Shown here piece by piece: positions 27,460 through 35,986 of a stretch of 64,000 bases of DNA (the first letter of the stretch is position 1; each line of letters starts with the position of its first letter). The DNA lies in assembly GCA_023460395.1 (NCBI GenBank), contig JAEWQB010000005.1, forward strand, positions 1 to 64,000, read 5' to 3'. The notes beneath the pieces are model-generated. The model saw only the letters and a list, made by a program, of their open reading frames with translations, did no database searches and was not told where the DNA came from. The position numbers and the translations under genes were made by a program. Source of the stretch: Pseudomonadota bacterium. Its GTDB lineage: Bacteria > Desulfobacterota > Desulfovibrionia > Desulfovibrionales > Desulfovibrionaceae.

Positions 27460-28226
27460 CAGATTGTATCGTCTCCAAGGTAGGCCTTGATAACCACCGG
27501 ATTAGACTGAATCTCTTCCGGGGTTCCGTCGGCAATGGTGGAACCGAAATCAATGACCTTGATGTGTTCGCACAGGGTCATGACCACCTTCATCTGGTGT
27601 TCGATCATCCAGATGGTAATATCGAATTCCGTGTGGATCCAGCGGATGAGTTTGATCAACCCTTCCACGTCTGCGGAGTTCAGCCCCGCCGCCGGTTCGT
27701 CCAGCAGCAGCAGCTTGGGACGCGTGGACATGGCGCGGGCTATTTCCACCCGGCGCTGCAATCCATACGGCAAGTTTTTCGGACGTTCCTGCGCATACTC
27801 TGTTAAATCCATGGCTTCGAGCATGGCCCATGCCGTTGTGTCGATGCCCTTTTCTTGGCTCGTATACCGCCGGGTGCGCAAAAAAGCGTCCCACACGCTG
27901 TAGCCCAAGCGGAAATGCTGGGAAATACGAATATTGTCCAGCACGGTCATATCGTGCCACAAGCGGATATTCTGGAAGGTACGGGCTATGCCCCGCGCGG
28001 TTACCTGATGGGGCTTCAGCCCCGCAGTTGATTCCCCCTGCAGAACGATATTGCCTTCCGTGGGCTGATAGAACCCCGAAACGAGGTTGAAAACCGTGGT
28101 TTTGCCCGCGCCGTTGGGTCCAATGAGCGCCAGCAACTGCCCTTCTTCAATGTGTATATTAAAGTCGGACACGGCCTGAAGCCCGCCGAACCGCTGTGTC
28201 ATGTTATTGATTTCAAGAAGTGCCAT
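27459..28226 (-). CDS. livG: Branched-chain amino acid ABC transporter ATPase LivG, second operon
   Basis: This 255-residue ABC ATPase has Walker A GPNGAGKTT, signature NLPYGLQRRVEIARAM (Leu replaces the Glu seen in the first operon's LivG) and Walker B LLLLDEPAAGL, followed by the switch-His segment MIEHQM. GGGGG precedes the ATG. It lies 11 bases after livM and overlaps livF by one base. Confidence 0.94.
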   Translation of the reverse strand: MALLEINNMTQRFGGLQAVSDFNIHIEEGQLLALIGPNGAGKTTVFNLVSGFYQPTEGNIVLQGESTAGLKPHQVTARGIARTFQNIRLWHDMTVLDNIRISQHFRLGYSVWDAFLRTRRYTSQEKGIDTTAWAMLEAMDLTEYAQERPKNLPYGLQRRVEIARAMSTRPKLLLLDEPAAGLNSADVEGLIKLIRWIHTEFDITIWMIEHQMKVVMTLCEHIKVIDFGSTIADGTPEEIQSNPVVIKAYLGDDTI

Positions 28227-28237
28227 GAGTGTTCCCC

Positions 28238-29314
28238 CTACTTGAAGCTGTAGTATTTACGCAGTTTGGGGAAGAAGTCTGGCAATTCTCTGTTACCCAT
28301 GATGCCTTCCGGGCGGAACTGCATGAGGAAGAACAGAATCAGGGGAATGATTACCCACTTCCAGACCTGCGATATTTCGTAGCTGTCCGGCAGAATACCC
28401 ATGGAGTGCATAAGGCCGTCCACACCGGGAATGATGAACCGCAGGGATTCAATAAGCAGCGTAAAAAGAATTGCGCTGAGCACAGATCCGCTAAGCGACC
28501 CCATACCGCCCAAGTACACCATAACCAGACATTCCGTGGATTTCATGATGCTGAAGGACTGCGGATTCACGTAACCGTAGACGTGGGCGAACAGCCCCCC
28601 GGCAAGACCGGCAAGACCGGCGGAAAGCATGAAGGCGGAAATCTTCATCTTGTTCGTGTTCACACTCATTATTTCCGCTGCCACTTCGTCCTGCGCAATG
28701 GCGATAATGCCCTTGCCGTAGGTGGAAGAAACATAACGGCGGATAATCCAGATGGCGAACCCCGTACCAATGATAATCCAGATGAGCATCCACGGAATAT
28801 CCACAACGTCATGCATGGCGTTAATAACGCGCTTCATTCCCTGAAAACCACGGGGACCACCGATTATGTCCATATTTTCAATGGCGGAAATAATCATGTA
28901 GTTCGCCGCGATGGTGATAATCGCCAAATAGTCGCCACGCGTCTTAAACGAGGGCAGCGCCACAATAAGCCCGGTAAGGGCTGCGGCAAACGCACCCACC
29001 AGTAAGACGAGCGGAAAGCCCAGCCAAGCGAGGTCCGGCGGCAGTAACGCCGCCCCGAACACTCTGTCCTTGGCGAAGAGGACCACGGAAAGCACGGAGG
29101 AAACATAGGCACCCACGCACATAAATCCAGCGTGACCGCAGGCAAATTCGCCCATGTATCCGTTAATAATGTTCAGGCTGGAAGAGAGGATGATGTTAAT
29201 CCCCATGAACATGATGACCGTGAGAATGTACTGGTCAAAAAAGCCGAACTGCGCGGAGGCAACCAGCCCCAAGCTCCCCAGCGCCAGCAATATGGAAAAG
29301 GTGTGTTTCTGCAT
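28238..29314 (-). CDS. livM: Branched-chain amino acid ABC transporter permease LivM, second operon
   Basis: This 358-residue membrane permease has the family segment GYMGEFACGHAGFMCVGAYVSS. It lacks the 100-residue N-terminal extension of the first operon's LivM and starts directly with the first helix. The ribosome site is weak. It is 24 bases from livH and 11 from livG, so cotranscription is almost certain. Confidence 0.93.
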   Translation of the reverse strand: MQKHTFSILLALGSLGLVASAQFGFFDQYILTVIMFMGINIILSSSLNIINGYMGEFACGHAGFMCVGAYVSSVLSVVLFAKDRVFGAALLPPDLAWLGFPLVLLVGAFAAALTGLIVALPSFKTRGDYLAIITIAANYMIISAIENMDIIGGPRGFQGMKRVINAMHDVVDIPWMLIWIIIGTGFAIWIIRRYVSSTYGKGIIAIAQDEVAAEIMSVNTNKMKISAFMLSAGLAGLAGGLFAHVYGYVNPQSFSIMKSTECLVMVYLGGMGSLSGSVLSAILFTLLIESLRFIIPGVDGLMHSMGILPDSYEISQVWKWVIIPLILFFLMQFRPEGIMGNRELPDFFPKLRKYYSFK

Positions 29315-29338
29315 CGGAAGTTCCCGTTGGTCGGAATG

Positions 29339-30265
29339 CTAGATTTTGGTCGTCTTTGCCACGCCGAAAAGCCCGGTGGGCTTCACCCACAATATGGCTA
29401 ACAGAATGGAAAAAGCGAACAGGTCGCGGAACGAGGAAGGCAGCACCGAGGCCACACCAATCTCGATAAACGCAAGCAGGAACCCGCCAATAAATGCGCC
29501 GCGTATGTCGCCAATACCGCCGACAACAGCGGCAATGAACGCCTTCCACCCGATAAGTGCCCCCATGTATGGTTCAAGAATGGGGTACGACATGGCAAAG
29601 AGCATGCCCGCAAGACCCGCGAAGCCGGAACCGAGCACAAAGGTGAAGACGATGACCGAGTTCAGCGGAATTCCCATAAGCGGAACGGCGAACTTATCGA
29701 ACGAAACCGCCCGCATGGCCATGCCTATTTTGGTACGGGTTACGATCCAGTGCAAAAACAAAAAGGTCGCCACTGCGGCAAAAATAACCACCAGCTTCAG
29801 GTTGGTAACCGATGCGCCACCAATGGTGAGGACCACTGTGTCCACCATTTCGGGAAATTTCTTACGGCTCGCCCCAAGCAGGGCCAAGTTGCCGTTTTCC
29901 AAAATAAGGCCGCACATCAACGCGGTAATGACCACGTACAAACGATGCGCCCCTTTGTTACGGAGCGGCCTATAGGCCACCCGTTCCAGCGTCACCCCTA
30001 CGCAGGCAGTCAAAATCATCGTCAGGGGAACACAGAGTGCCACCAGCCCCCAACCCGGAATAAGACCACCTAACTGGGCAATAAACATGGTGGAGAGGAA
30101 AAAGGCGATGTAGGCCCCCACCATGAAAATGTCACCATGGGCAAAGTTAATGAGCAGCAACACGCCGTACACAAGAGTGTACCCTACGGCGATGAGGGCG
30201 TAGAAACTACCCCACTGCAACGAGTTGATGACATATTGCAGGATATCTTGCAGCAGCGCTTCCAC
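29339..30265 (-). CDS. livH: Branched-chain amino acid ABC transporter permease LivH, second operon
   Basis: This 308-residue permease has the family signature NFAHGDIFMVGAYIAFF. The start codon is GTG at 30265. Its ribosome site GGAGG lies ten bases upstream and is half of a small palindrome GGAGG-ATT-CCTCC (30268-30280) that could fold and hide it. It is preceded by a terminator after the binding-protein gene, so permease expression is probably held below that of the binding protein. Confidence 0.93.
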   Translation of the reverse strand: MEALLQDILQYVINSLQWGSFYALIAVGYTLVYGVLLLINFAHGDIFMVGAYIAFFLSTMFIAQLGGLIPGWGLVALCVPLTMILTACVGVTLERVAYRPLRNKGAHRLYVVITALMCGLILENGNLALLGASRKKFPEMVDTVVLTIGGASVTNLKLVVIFAAVATFLFLHWIVTRTKIGMAMRAVSFDKFAVPLMGIPLNSVIVFTFVLGSGFAGLAGMLFAMSYPILEPYMGALIGWKAFIAAVVGGIGDIRGAFIGGFLLAFIEIGVASVLPSSFRDLFAFSILLAILWVKPTGLFGVAKTTKI

Positions 30266-30267
30266 AG

Positions 30268-30280
30268 GGAGGAATCCTCC
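30268..30280 (-). promoter_or_regulatory. Ribosome-binding site of livH within a short palindrome
   Basis: GGAGG-ATT-CCTCC places the Shine-Dalgarno sequence in a five-base-pair stem just before the GTG start. It could lower translation initiation. Confidence 0.45.
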
Positions 30281-30332
30281 TCAACAGCACAAAGAAACTG
30301 TTCGTAAAAGGGTTAGTGTCGTGGTTGTGGAG

Positions 30333-30359
30333 AAAAAAGCGGCGGGGATTCCCCGCCGC
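30333..30359 (-). terminator. Terminator between binding-protein gene and livH, second liv operon
   Basis: On the minus strand GCGGCGGGGA pairs with TCCCCGCCGC and runs into six T residues. It stands 20 bases past the binding-protein stop and before livH, giving partial termination inside the operon. Confidence 0.85.
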
Positions 30360-30378
30360 CTTCAGAGATACGGGTACG

Positions 30379-31539
30379 TTATTCAGGGCACACGGATTCG
30401 GTGAATTCAAACTGGCCTTCGGGGCTAATCCGAACAACCACGGCGCATTTGATGGGGTCGCCCTGCTCGTCAAAGCTCATGGAGCCGGTGATGCCTTCAA
30501 ACTTGGCAATGGCGGACATGCCTTCGCGCACACCTTCGCGCATGGCGCGGATGTTGGAATCAACCTTGCCATGGTTCTGGATGGCCTGAAGCACCAGACG
30601 GGTGGCGTCCCAAGTCAGAGCGGCTACGTCGTCCGGCGTATAGCCGTATTTTGCGGTGTAGCGTTCGATGAATTCCTTGGTCGCGCCGGTTGCGCCAGCA
30701 GCGGCGTAGTGAGTGGAGAAATACTGCCCTACGCAATCTTCACCGCACAGAGCCATGAGTTCGGCAGAACCCCATGCGTCGGAACCCATAAACGGCTTCT
30801 TATAGCCCAACTGATGTGCCTGCTTCACAATCAGGGCCACCTGATTGTAGTTGTCCGGCACAAAGATGAAGTCAGGGTTTGCACTGACAATAGTAGAAAG
30901 CTGTGCGGAGAAGTCCTGGTCCTTGGTGCCGTGCGATTCAAACGCCACCACGGAACCTGCTCCCATCTTGTCTTCCCACGTCTTCTGGAAGATTTCGGCA
31001 AGACCCTTGGAGTAGTCGTTGGAAATGTCGTAAATCACGGCAGCGGTCTTGGCACCAAACGTCTTGGCGGCAAAGTTGGCGGCTACCGGTCCCTGGAAGG
31101 GATCAAGGAAAGCAGCGCGGAACACCCACGGGCGATCAAAGGTTGCATCGGGGTTGGTGGACCACGGGGAGATCATAAGGGTCTGGTTGTCGTCGCAGGT
31201 GCCGCCTGCGGGCACGGCCTGCTTAGACGAGTTAGGGCCGACAATAGCCACCACCTGATCGCGCTCAATGAGCTTCAGGGCGACGTTAACAGCGGACTCC
31301 GCCTTGGATTCGTTATCTTCATAAACGAATTCCAGCGGATACTTTTTGCCGCCCACTTCCAAACCACCCGCGCCGTTGATGTCCGCCTTCAACATTTCAG
31401 CGGCAAATTTGGACGCTTCACCAACTTTGGGAATATCGCCGGTGAGGGGAAGGTTGAAACCGATTTTGATGGTGTCGGCTGCCAGTGCCTGAGCGGTGAA
31501 AAGCAGCATGAACAGGGTCGTGAACAGAAATTTCTTCAT
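30379..31539 (-). CDS. livK: Branched-chain amino acid ABC transporter, periplasmic binding protein, second operon
   Basis: This 386-residue periplasmic binding-protein precursor has a signal peptide (KKFLFTTLFMLLFTAQALA) cleaved before ADTIKIGFNLPLTGDIPK. Two Cys pairs (GTCDD/ALCGEDC region) are present in the mature part. I chose ATG 31539, with GGAGG seven bases upstream; an in-frame start at 31635 would add a leader before the signal peptide. It is first in the minus-strand liv operon and followed by a strong partial terminator. Ligand specificity may differ from the first operon; it cannot be read from the sequence. Confidence 0.93.
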   Translation of the reverse strand: MKKFLFTTLFMLLFTAQALAADTIKIGFNLPLTGDIPKVGEASKFAAEMLKADINGAGGLEVGGKKYPLEFVYEDNESKAESAVNVALKLIERDQVVAIVGPNSSKQAVPAGGTCDDNQTLMISPWSTNPDATFDRPWVFRAAFLDPFQGPVAANFAAKTFGAKTAAVIYDISNDYSKGLAEIFQKTWEDKMGAGSVVAFESHGTKDQDFSAQLSTIVSANPDFIFVPDNYNQVALIVKQAHQLGYKKPFMGSDAWGSAELMALCGEDCVGQYFSTHYAAAGATGATKEFIERYTAKYGYTPDDVAALTWDATRLVLQAIQNHGKVDSNIRAMREGVREGMSAIAKFEGITGSMSFDEQGDPIKCAVVVRISPEGQFEFTESVCPE

Positions 31540-31632
31540 GGATAGCCTCCTCAACGTATGAAATGACCAAAAAAAGTATTTCCCAGTAGGGTGTAGACTA
31601 CCCAAAGCTGGACACCTTGCAATCACTTTTTT

Positions 31633-31649
31633 CAATATTGATAATATTG
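31633..31649. promoter_or_regulatory. Palindromic candidate operator for the second liv operon
   Basis: CAATATT-GAT-AATATTG is a perfect palindrome with seven-base arms. It would cover roughly +3 to +20 relative to the candidate promoter next to it, a typical repressor position. The binding protein is unknown. Confidence 0.45.
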
Positions 31650-31659
31650 TGTAAATTCA

Positions 31660-31687
31660 ATTATTTCAGATAGTTATTTTTTAACAA
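31660..31687 (-). promoter_or_regulatory. Candidate promoter of the second liv operon
   Basis: On the minus strand TTGTTA (31687-31682), a 16-base spacer and AATAAT (31665-31660) match sigma-70 boxes at 4/6 and 5/6 positions. The leader would be about 115 bases. AT-rich background lowers confidence. Confidence 0.35.
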
Positions 31688-32156
31688 AAACGTTATAAAA
31701 ATAATACAATTATTTTAGCATATTACGATAAAGACTGTAATGGGCTGCCCAATATTTTTTTGTTTCCGCAACGCCCTTTGGCTTCATTTAATATACTAAA
31801 ATATAACAATTTAAACATTAATGAAAAATAAGCCCACATATAATTCACACTGTTTACGCAACCAACACCATTCTGCACATTTTTAGAATTTCAATTATGT
31901 ATAACTTTGCTTACGAGCAAATATTTGCAGAAATACGCAATATACGCGCTCAAAACATATCTTCTCATTACACAAAGAAAAAACGGCACCTCTAGACTTG
32001 TGCCCTAAGGCTGTTCCGAGTACTGTACTTCAGCAATATGGTGCGGCACCATGCTCATTTTCTTATGAAAAGGCATATCCAGCAGCGTCCGCTCTCACAC
32101 AGACCCACTCTGGACCGGCTCTGGACAGTTTCCCTCTTTTTTCTTTGGATGGCACA

Positions 32157-32453
32157 ATGGATTTGACTCTACTCGCGGACCTCTGGGACTTTTTTTCCGT
32201 AGAAAAGCATGCTCCCGGCAAGCTTGTCCTCAAGGTGGACCTTGCCGTGCGGCACCGCCCCGAAGCTGCGGCCCTTTCTGGCGGAACTGCACCCCGCTGG
32301 CCCGCCATCCGCAAAACACGAATGAACATTTTCACCCGCACGCTTACCGTGGAATATGACACCACGCTGCTGCCGTTTGACAGATTAGACGCCCTCCTTC
32401 GCTGTGATGACCGGGGGCGCATGCGCAGTATGGCCAAAGGGTTTGCGGCATAG
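32157..32453 (+). CDS. Small HMA-like protein lacking the metal-binding Cys motif
   Basis: This protein of 98 residues resembles the HMA_2-type domain found ahead of heavy-metal ATPases: a central beta strand (GKLVLKVDLAVR), a second half that reads like the ferredoxin-like fold (RKTRMNIFTRTLTVEYDTTLLPFDRLDALL), and no CxxC pair, so classical metal binding is unlikely. I assigned it by pattern, not by alignment. ATG 32157 is preceded by GGATGG; the frame extends to 31998 but the upstream part looks unstructured. It is on the plus strand upstream of cheW. Confidence 0.5.
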   Translation: MDLTLLADLWDFFSVEKHAPGKLVLKVDLAVRHRPEAAALSGGTAPRWPAIRKTRMNIFTRTLTVEYDTTLLPFDRLDALLRCDDRGRMRSMAKGFAA

Positions 32454-32572
32454 CTCAAAATGCGTGGAATATACTGGACACCTGACGGTGCCGGGATCAT
32501 CCTTATATAAGGACTCCCATGCCTCCGCTACGGGGGCGGGCCGGAGCCTAAGCGGAACCAGCCGGAGGCGAC

Positions 32573-33091
32573 ATGATGGATAACAATCAGTACCTGACGT
32601 TTTCCTTGGCGGATGAAATCTTCGCACTGGACATCAGCTCCGTGCGCGAAGTGCTGGAACTCACCGCTATCACCCGCATTCCCCGCACCCCCAGCTACAT
32701 GCGCGGTGTTATCAATCTGCGCGGACACGCCGTTCCAGTGCTAGAGCTGCGCCGCAAATTCGGCATGCCTAGCACCGAAGATACGGTCAACACCTGCATC
32801 ATCATTGTGGAAGTCTCTCTGGACGGCGAGCCTACCATCATCGGTACGCTGGTGGATTCCGTGCGAGAGGTGTTTGAAATGGGGGAGGAAACCATTGAAC
32901 CCGCCCCGCGCATGGGCACCGCCATCAAATCAGAATTTATCAAGGGCATGGGGCGGCAGGGTGAACATTTTGTCATCATCCTCGACGTAAACCGCATCTT
33001 CACTCCTGAAGAATTGGCAGACGTGGCAGCCACCACCCCGCTCGCCGGACAAGACGCGGCTCCCAGCGCCCAAGCGCACCCGGCACTTTAG
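32573..33091 (+). CDS. cheW: CheW-family chemotaxis coupling protein
   Basis: This cytoplasmic scaffold links chemoreceptors to CheA. The 172-residue product shows the CheW fold with the conserved segments SLADEIFALDISSVREVLE, YMRGVINLRGHAVPVLELRRKFG and VDSVREV. It ends in an Ala/Pro-rich tail. Either ATG 32573 or 32576 is possible: GGAGG is four or seven bases away, and the second has the better spacing. It stands alone, with no CheA or receptor next to it. Confidence 0.94.
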   Translation: MMDNNQYLTFSLADEIFALDISSVREVLELTAITRIPRTPSYMRGVINLRGHAVPVLELRRKFGMPSTEDTVNTCIIIVEVSLDGEPTIIGTLVDSVREVFEMGEETIEPAPRMGTAIKSEFIKGMGRQGEHFVIILDVNRIFTPEELADVAATTPLAGQDAAPSAQAHPAL

Positions 33092-33232
33092 CCCCCTCCC
33101 CCGCCTCCCCGCGCGGCAACGCTCTGGACGCAAAACAGGGCAGATGCAGCCTGCGTTTCTTTTCGCTGGCATGCTCTTCCGAACGCGCCACATTTCGGCA
33201 AGCCCCCTTTTCGCCCCACAGAAATTGACCAC

Positions 33233-33260
33233 AAAAAAGGCGGAAGCTTTCGCTTCCGCC
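33233..33260 (-). terminator. Intrinsic terminator of dsrC
   Basis: GGCGGAAGC-GAAA-GCTTCCGCC is followed on the minus strand by T6, 27 bases past the dsrC stop codon. Confidence 0.9.
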
Positions 33261-33286
33261 TTATATTCGCAGTGTTGCCTAAAAGA

Positions 33287-33604
33287 CTACACGCAGCCGG
33301 TGGGCTTGGGCAGGCCAGCCATTTTGCAGGCGCCTTTGCCGGGACCGGAGGGGAACAATTCGTACACTTGCTTCAGCTTAAAGCCAGTGTTCTTGGAAAG
33401 GATACGCACCATGGGCGCGATGCCGTTCTTCTTGTAGTAGTCCTGAAGGAAGTCAAGGATCTTCTGGTGATCTTCGGTGATTTCAGCGATGCCTTCGGAT
33501 TCCTTCACATACTCCACCCATTCGGGGGACCATTCTTCAAAGCGAAGCAGGAAGCCGTCTTCATCAACTTCAAAACTCTTGCCTTTGTAAGAAACTTCAG
33601 CCAT
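33287..33604 (-). CDS. dsrC: DsrC, sulfur-carrier protein of dissimilatory sulfite reduction
   Basis: DsrC carries sulfur from DsrAB as a trisulfide between its two cysteines and is reduced by the DsrMKJOP membrane complex. The 105-residue protein is the usual length. It has the C-terminal arm with both redox Cys, Cys93 (KGACKM) and the penultimate Cys104 (TGCV), which separates true DsrC from TusE-type relatives. AAGGAGG precedes the ATG and a strong terminator follows. It is monocistronic; dsrAB are not in the window, as is usual for Desulfovibrio. Confidence 0.97.
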   Translation of the reverse strand: MAEVSYKGKSFEVDEDGFLLRFEEWSPEWVEYVKESEGIAEITEDHQKILDFLQDYYKKNGIAPMVRILSKNTGFKLKQVYELFPSGPGKGACKMAGLPKPTGCV

Positions 33605-34132
33605 TTGTGTCCTCCTTGGACATGCTCTTCAGCGATGTTTCGAGCCTAGACATATGCCAGGATACCGGGACTATCCGGTAGCCAAAGTAAGCAGCGATCC
33701 GCTGCTTGTTTCCACATAGATCACCCCAAATCATTCACCACCCATACGGGCATAACGGGAATGACCTGTTGCCTTAATCCCCTGTTGATTACGACCTGAG
33801 TACGCTTTTTGTCAATGGGGCGTGAAAAAAAAATGAATTTTTTCAAGCAGATCATTCTTTCTCACAGCAAACATCGCCTGTTCGCACAGTGTGCTGCACA
33901 GGGAGTGGCAATCGTCGAAATAGTCTTACGGAGCCTCTCTTCCTCTCGTGGCGGCAATGCCAGTGAACCCTTTCGCATTGGCACCGAGCAAGAGACATCT
34001 TCCGTAAGCGAGGGCTAACATGCCACAACCAAACCAAAAATTCAAGGCCCATGAGTGCTTTGTTTTCTCTTATTTTTCAGTATGTTGCTCATGTTTGCGC
34101 GTTCAGAGAAGGAATTCGTCACTCCGAGAAAC
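33605..34132. other. Intergenic region upstream of dsrC
   Basis: This stretch of about 530 bases has no supported gene. It carries a candidate dsrC promoter at 33788-33815 and therefore a possible long leader of about 180 bases. Confidence 0.5.
33788..33815 (-). promoter_or_regulatory. Candidate dsrC promoter
   Basis: On the minus strand a perfect -35 TTGACA (33815-33810), a 16-base spacer and CGTAAT (33793-33788, 4/6) precede dsrC. Confidence 0.4.
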
Positions 34133-34133
34133 G

Positions 34134-34167
34134 AAAAAATGGCGAAACGTTTTCGCGTTTCGCCATT
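34134..34167 (-). terminator. Intrinsic terminator of the CBS-domain gene
   Basis: ATGGCGAAACG pairs with CGTTTCGCCAT around a six-base loop and is followed on the minus strand by a T-tract. Confidence 0.88.
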
Positions 34168-34190
34168 CGTTTCACCAATACTACAAACAG

Positions 34191-34871
34191 CTAATTCACG
34201 GTATGCACATGGTCACGTGCCCAGAAACGCATGACAAACCGCTCCTTCAAGTCATCAATAATCTTGTTCTCCACCGCCCGGTCCATGGGCATGATGCGGA
34301 TATTCACCAAGCGGCAGTCCGGGCACCCTTCCAGATGCTCCATTGAGGTGAGGATGGAAACAATGCTCGCATCGTAATCGCGCAGTGCGTCGACGATAGG
34401 CTTAAGCGTTCCCGGCGTGTTGGGCAGTTCAAACGCAAACTGCACCCCGCCATGCCGCACCCCGGTAATGGTAATGAGCACCTCAAAAATGTCACTATCG
34501 GTGATGATGCCCTGCAGCACGCCGTCATCATCCACCACAGGCATGCCGCCTATTTTTTTCCCGATCATGGTCACTGCGGCGCTCTCCACCGTATCCAGCG
34601 GGCGGGCGCAATAGGGGTCCACGGTCATGATATCTTTAACTTTAATTTCAGAAAGCAGGTAATACAGCTCATGCACATCCAGCGTGGTCGCCTTGGATGG
34701 CGAAGCCTCTTTGATATCCCGGTCGGAAACAATGCCCACCACCCTGTTCTGATCATCCACCACGGGCAATCGGCTGATGTCGTGTTCCTTCAACAGCTTG
34801 GAGGCTTTCATCATAGAGGTGTTGGGAGTTATAGAATAGACCTTTTTGGTCATCCAATCGCGGATAAGCAT
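34191..34871 (-). CDS. CBS-pair and ACT-like domain protein
   Basis: This 226-residue cytoplasmic protein has two CBS motifs (about residues 1-60 and 76-135: MTKKVYSITPNTSM and DIMTVDPYCARPLDTV) forming a Bateman module that binds adenosyl nucleotides. A C-terminal ACT-like region (about 140-215: FAFELPNTPGTLKPIVDALRDYDASIVSI) contains a CPDC pair. This layout suggests a sensor of nucleotide or amino-acid levels; no partner enzyme is adjacent. AAGGAGG precedes the ATG. An unknown gene lies 149 bases upstream on the same strand. Confidence 0.88.
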   Translation of the reverse strand: MLIRDWMTKKVYSITPNTSMMKASKLLKEHDISRLPVVDDQNRVVGIVSDRDIKEASPSKATTLDVHELYYLLSEIKVKDIMTVDPYCARPLDTVESAAVTMIGKKIGGMPVVDDDGVLQGIITDSDIFEVLITITGVRHGGVQFAFELPNTPGTLKPIVDALRDYDASIVSILTSMEHLEGCPDCRLVNIRIMPMDRAVENKIIDDLKERFVMRFWARDHVHTVN

Positions 34872-35020
34872 GTGATTCCTCCTTGGAAAACAGGCAGCAT
34901 ATGCGGTGACCGAAATGTCGAGGCAGTTCCTTGCCTATATCTAAACATGATTCGGCATCGCGAACAAGAAAAAAGAATTTCCTGAACACGTTACATGCCA
35001 CTAAGGAAAAATATTCACCG

Positions 35021-35986
35021 TTATCGCAGGCAAAGGCTGCGCCATAGCGAAGCGAAAGCAGCGCGGTCGCCGGGGGAAGAGGCGCAGTGCAATGTGACCA
35101 TGAGCAACTTATTCTCGTTTTCCACCACCCATGCCGTTCCTATACCGCCCGTTCCGCCCCTGCCCCGCCGGGTGAAGGCTGCCAGACGATGCAACAGGCC
35201 GCTACAGGGTGCTTCTTGCCAATAATAGCGTTTCCGTGCGCCCAGAGGCAATTGCTCACGATCCTTTGTGATTTCTGCCAGTGTAACCCCCTGAGTTTCC
35301 TGAATCCAAGCTCGGAAGGGCTGCCCTTGCAAAACCACATTGGCGGGGGCAAACCGTTGAACGGAAAGCAGACACCGGCCTCTGGCAAACTCAATGCGGG
35401 TATGACCGGGCCGGAATTCAGCACGGCTTAACGTATACCCGGCCGGGGCGGAAAATTGTATGTCGCACATGGCATAAGGCACGGTTTTCTCTTGTGCCCG
35501 GACCATGCCCAGCGAGTTGAGCACCATGGGCAGACCTGCAAGGCCGGGCAGACCCGCAGTGTCCTCAAGGGCACCAGAGGCAGCCCCGGATGACGCCAGT
35601 TCCGACACGGGACAATGCAGCAGAAGCGAAGCCCGCGCATTCTCATGTCTGCAAAGCGCGCCGAAACCGGCGTTATGCACAAAGGGCAACAGCGTTAGGC
35701 GAGAGGAAAGTGAGGAGAGAGCGGTGCGCCAGAAGGACGGAATGGCGGCGGGAGAGAGCGTAAACCCTTCTGGGCGATCAAGCAGCTTTTCCAACATCCG
35801 GCGTTTGCGTTGCGCCGATATAGCTGCGGATTCCGGGAACCAGCGGCAATCAAAAACCGCACGGTCATTATGGGTAAAGAGAAGTTGGCGTGGGGCTATG
35901 GTGGCCGGAAGCCAGTCGTACGGCACGGTCAGGAATACTCCGTTCCATGCCACGGGACTGCCCGGAACGTCCGATGCAGAGTCCAT
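35021..35986 (-). CDS. Protein of unknown function (321 residues)
   Basis: I do not recognise this protein. It has no signal peptide or membrane helix and looks globular with many aromatic residues: an N-terminal beta-rich part (WNGVFLTVPYDWLPATI), a central Ser/Leu-rich segment, an Ala/Gly-rich linker (SSGAASGALEDTAGLPGLAG) and a C-terminal basic region (FTRRGRGGTGGIG) before VVENENKLLMVTLHC. Seven Cys are scattered without a cluster motif. AGGAAAGG lies four bases before the ATG. It is codirectional with the CBS gene and divergent from lepA. Confidence 0.7.
   Translation of the reverse strand: MDSASDVPGSPVAWNGVFLTVPYDWLPATIAPRQLLFTHNDRAVFDCRWFPESAAISAQRKRRMLEKLLDRPEGFTLSPAAIPSFWRTALSSLSSRLTLLPFVHNAGFGALCRHENARASLLLHCPVSELASSGAASGALEDTAGLPGLAGLPMVLNSLGMVRAQEKTVPYAMCDIQFSAPAGYTLSRAEFRPGHTRIEFARGRCLLSVQRFAPANVVLQGQPFRAWIQETQGVTLAEITKDREQLPLGARKRYYWQEAPCSGLLHRLAAFTRRGRGGTGGIGTAWVVENENKLLMVTLHCASSPGDRAAFASLWRSLCLR

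Larger units (their letters stand above)
31540..32156. other. AT-rich divergent intergenic region
   Basis: This stretch of 617 bases, strikingly AT-rich between about 31620 and 31980 against a GC-rich background, has no supported gene. It holds a candidate promoter and palindromic operator for the second liv operon. Confidence 0.55.
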
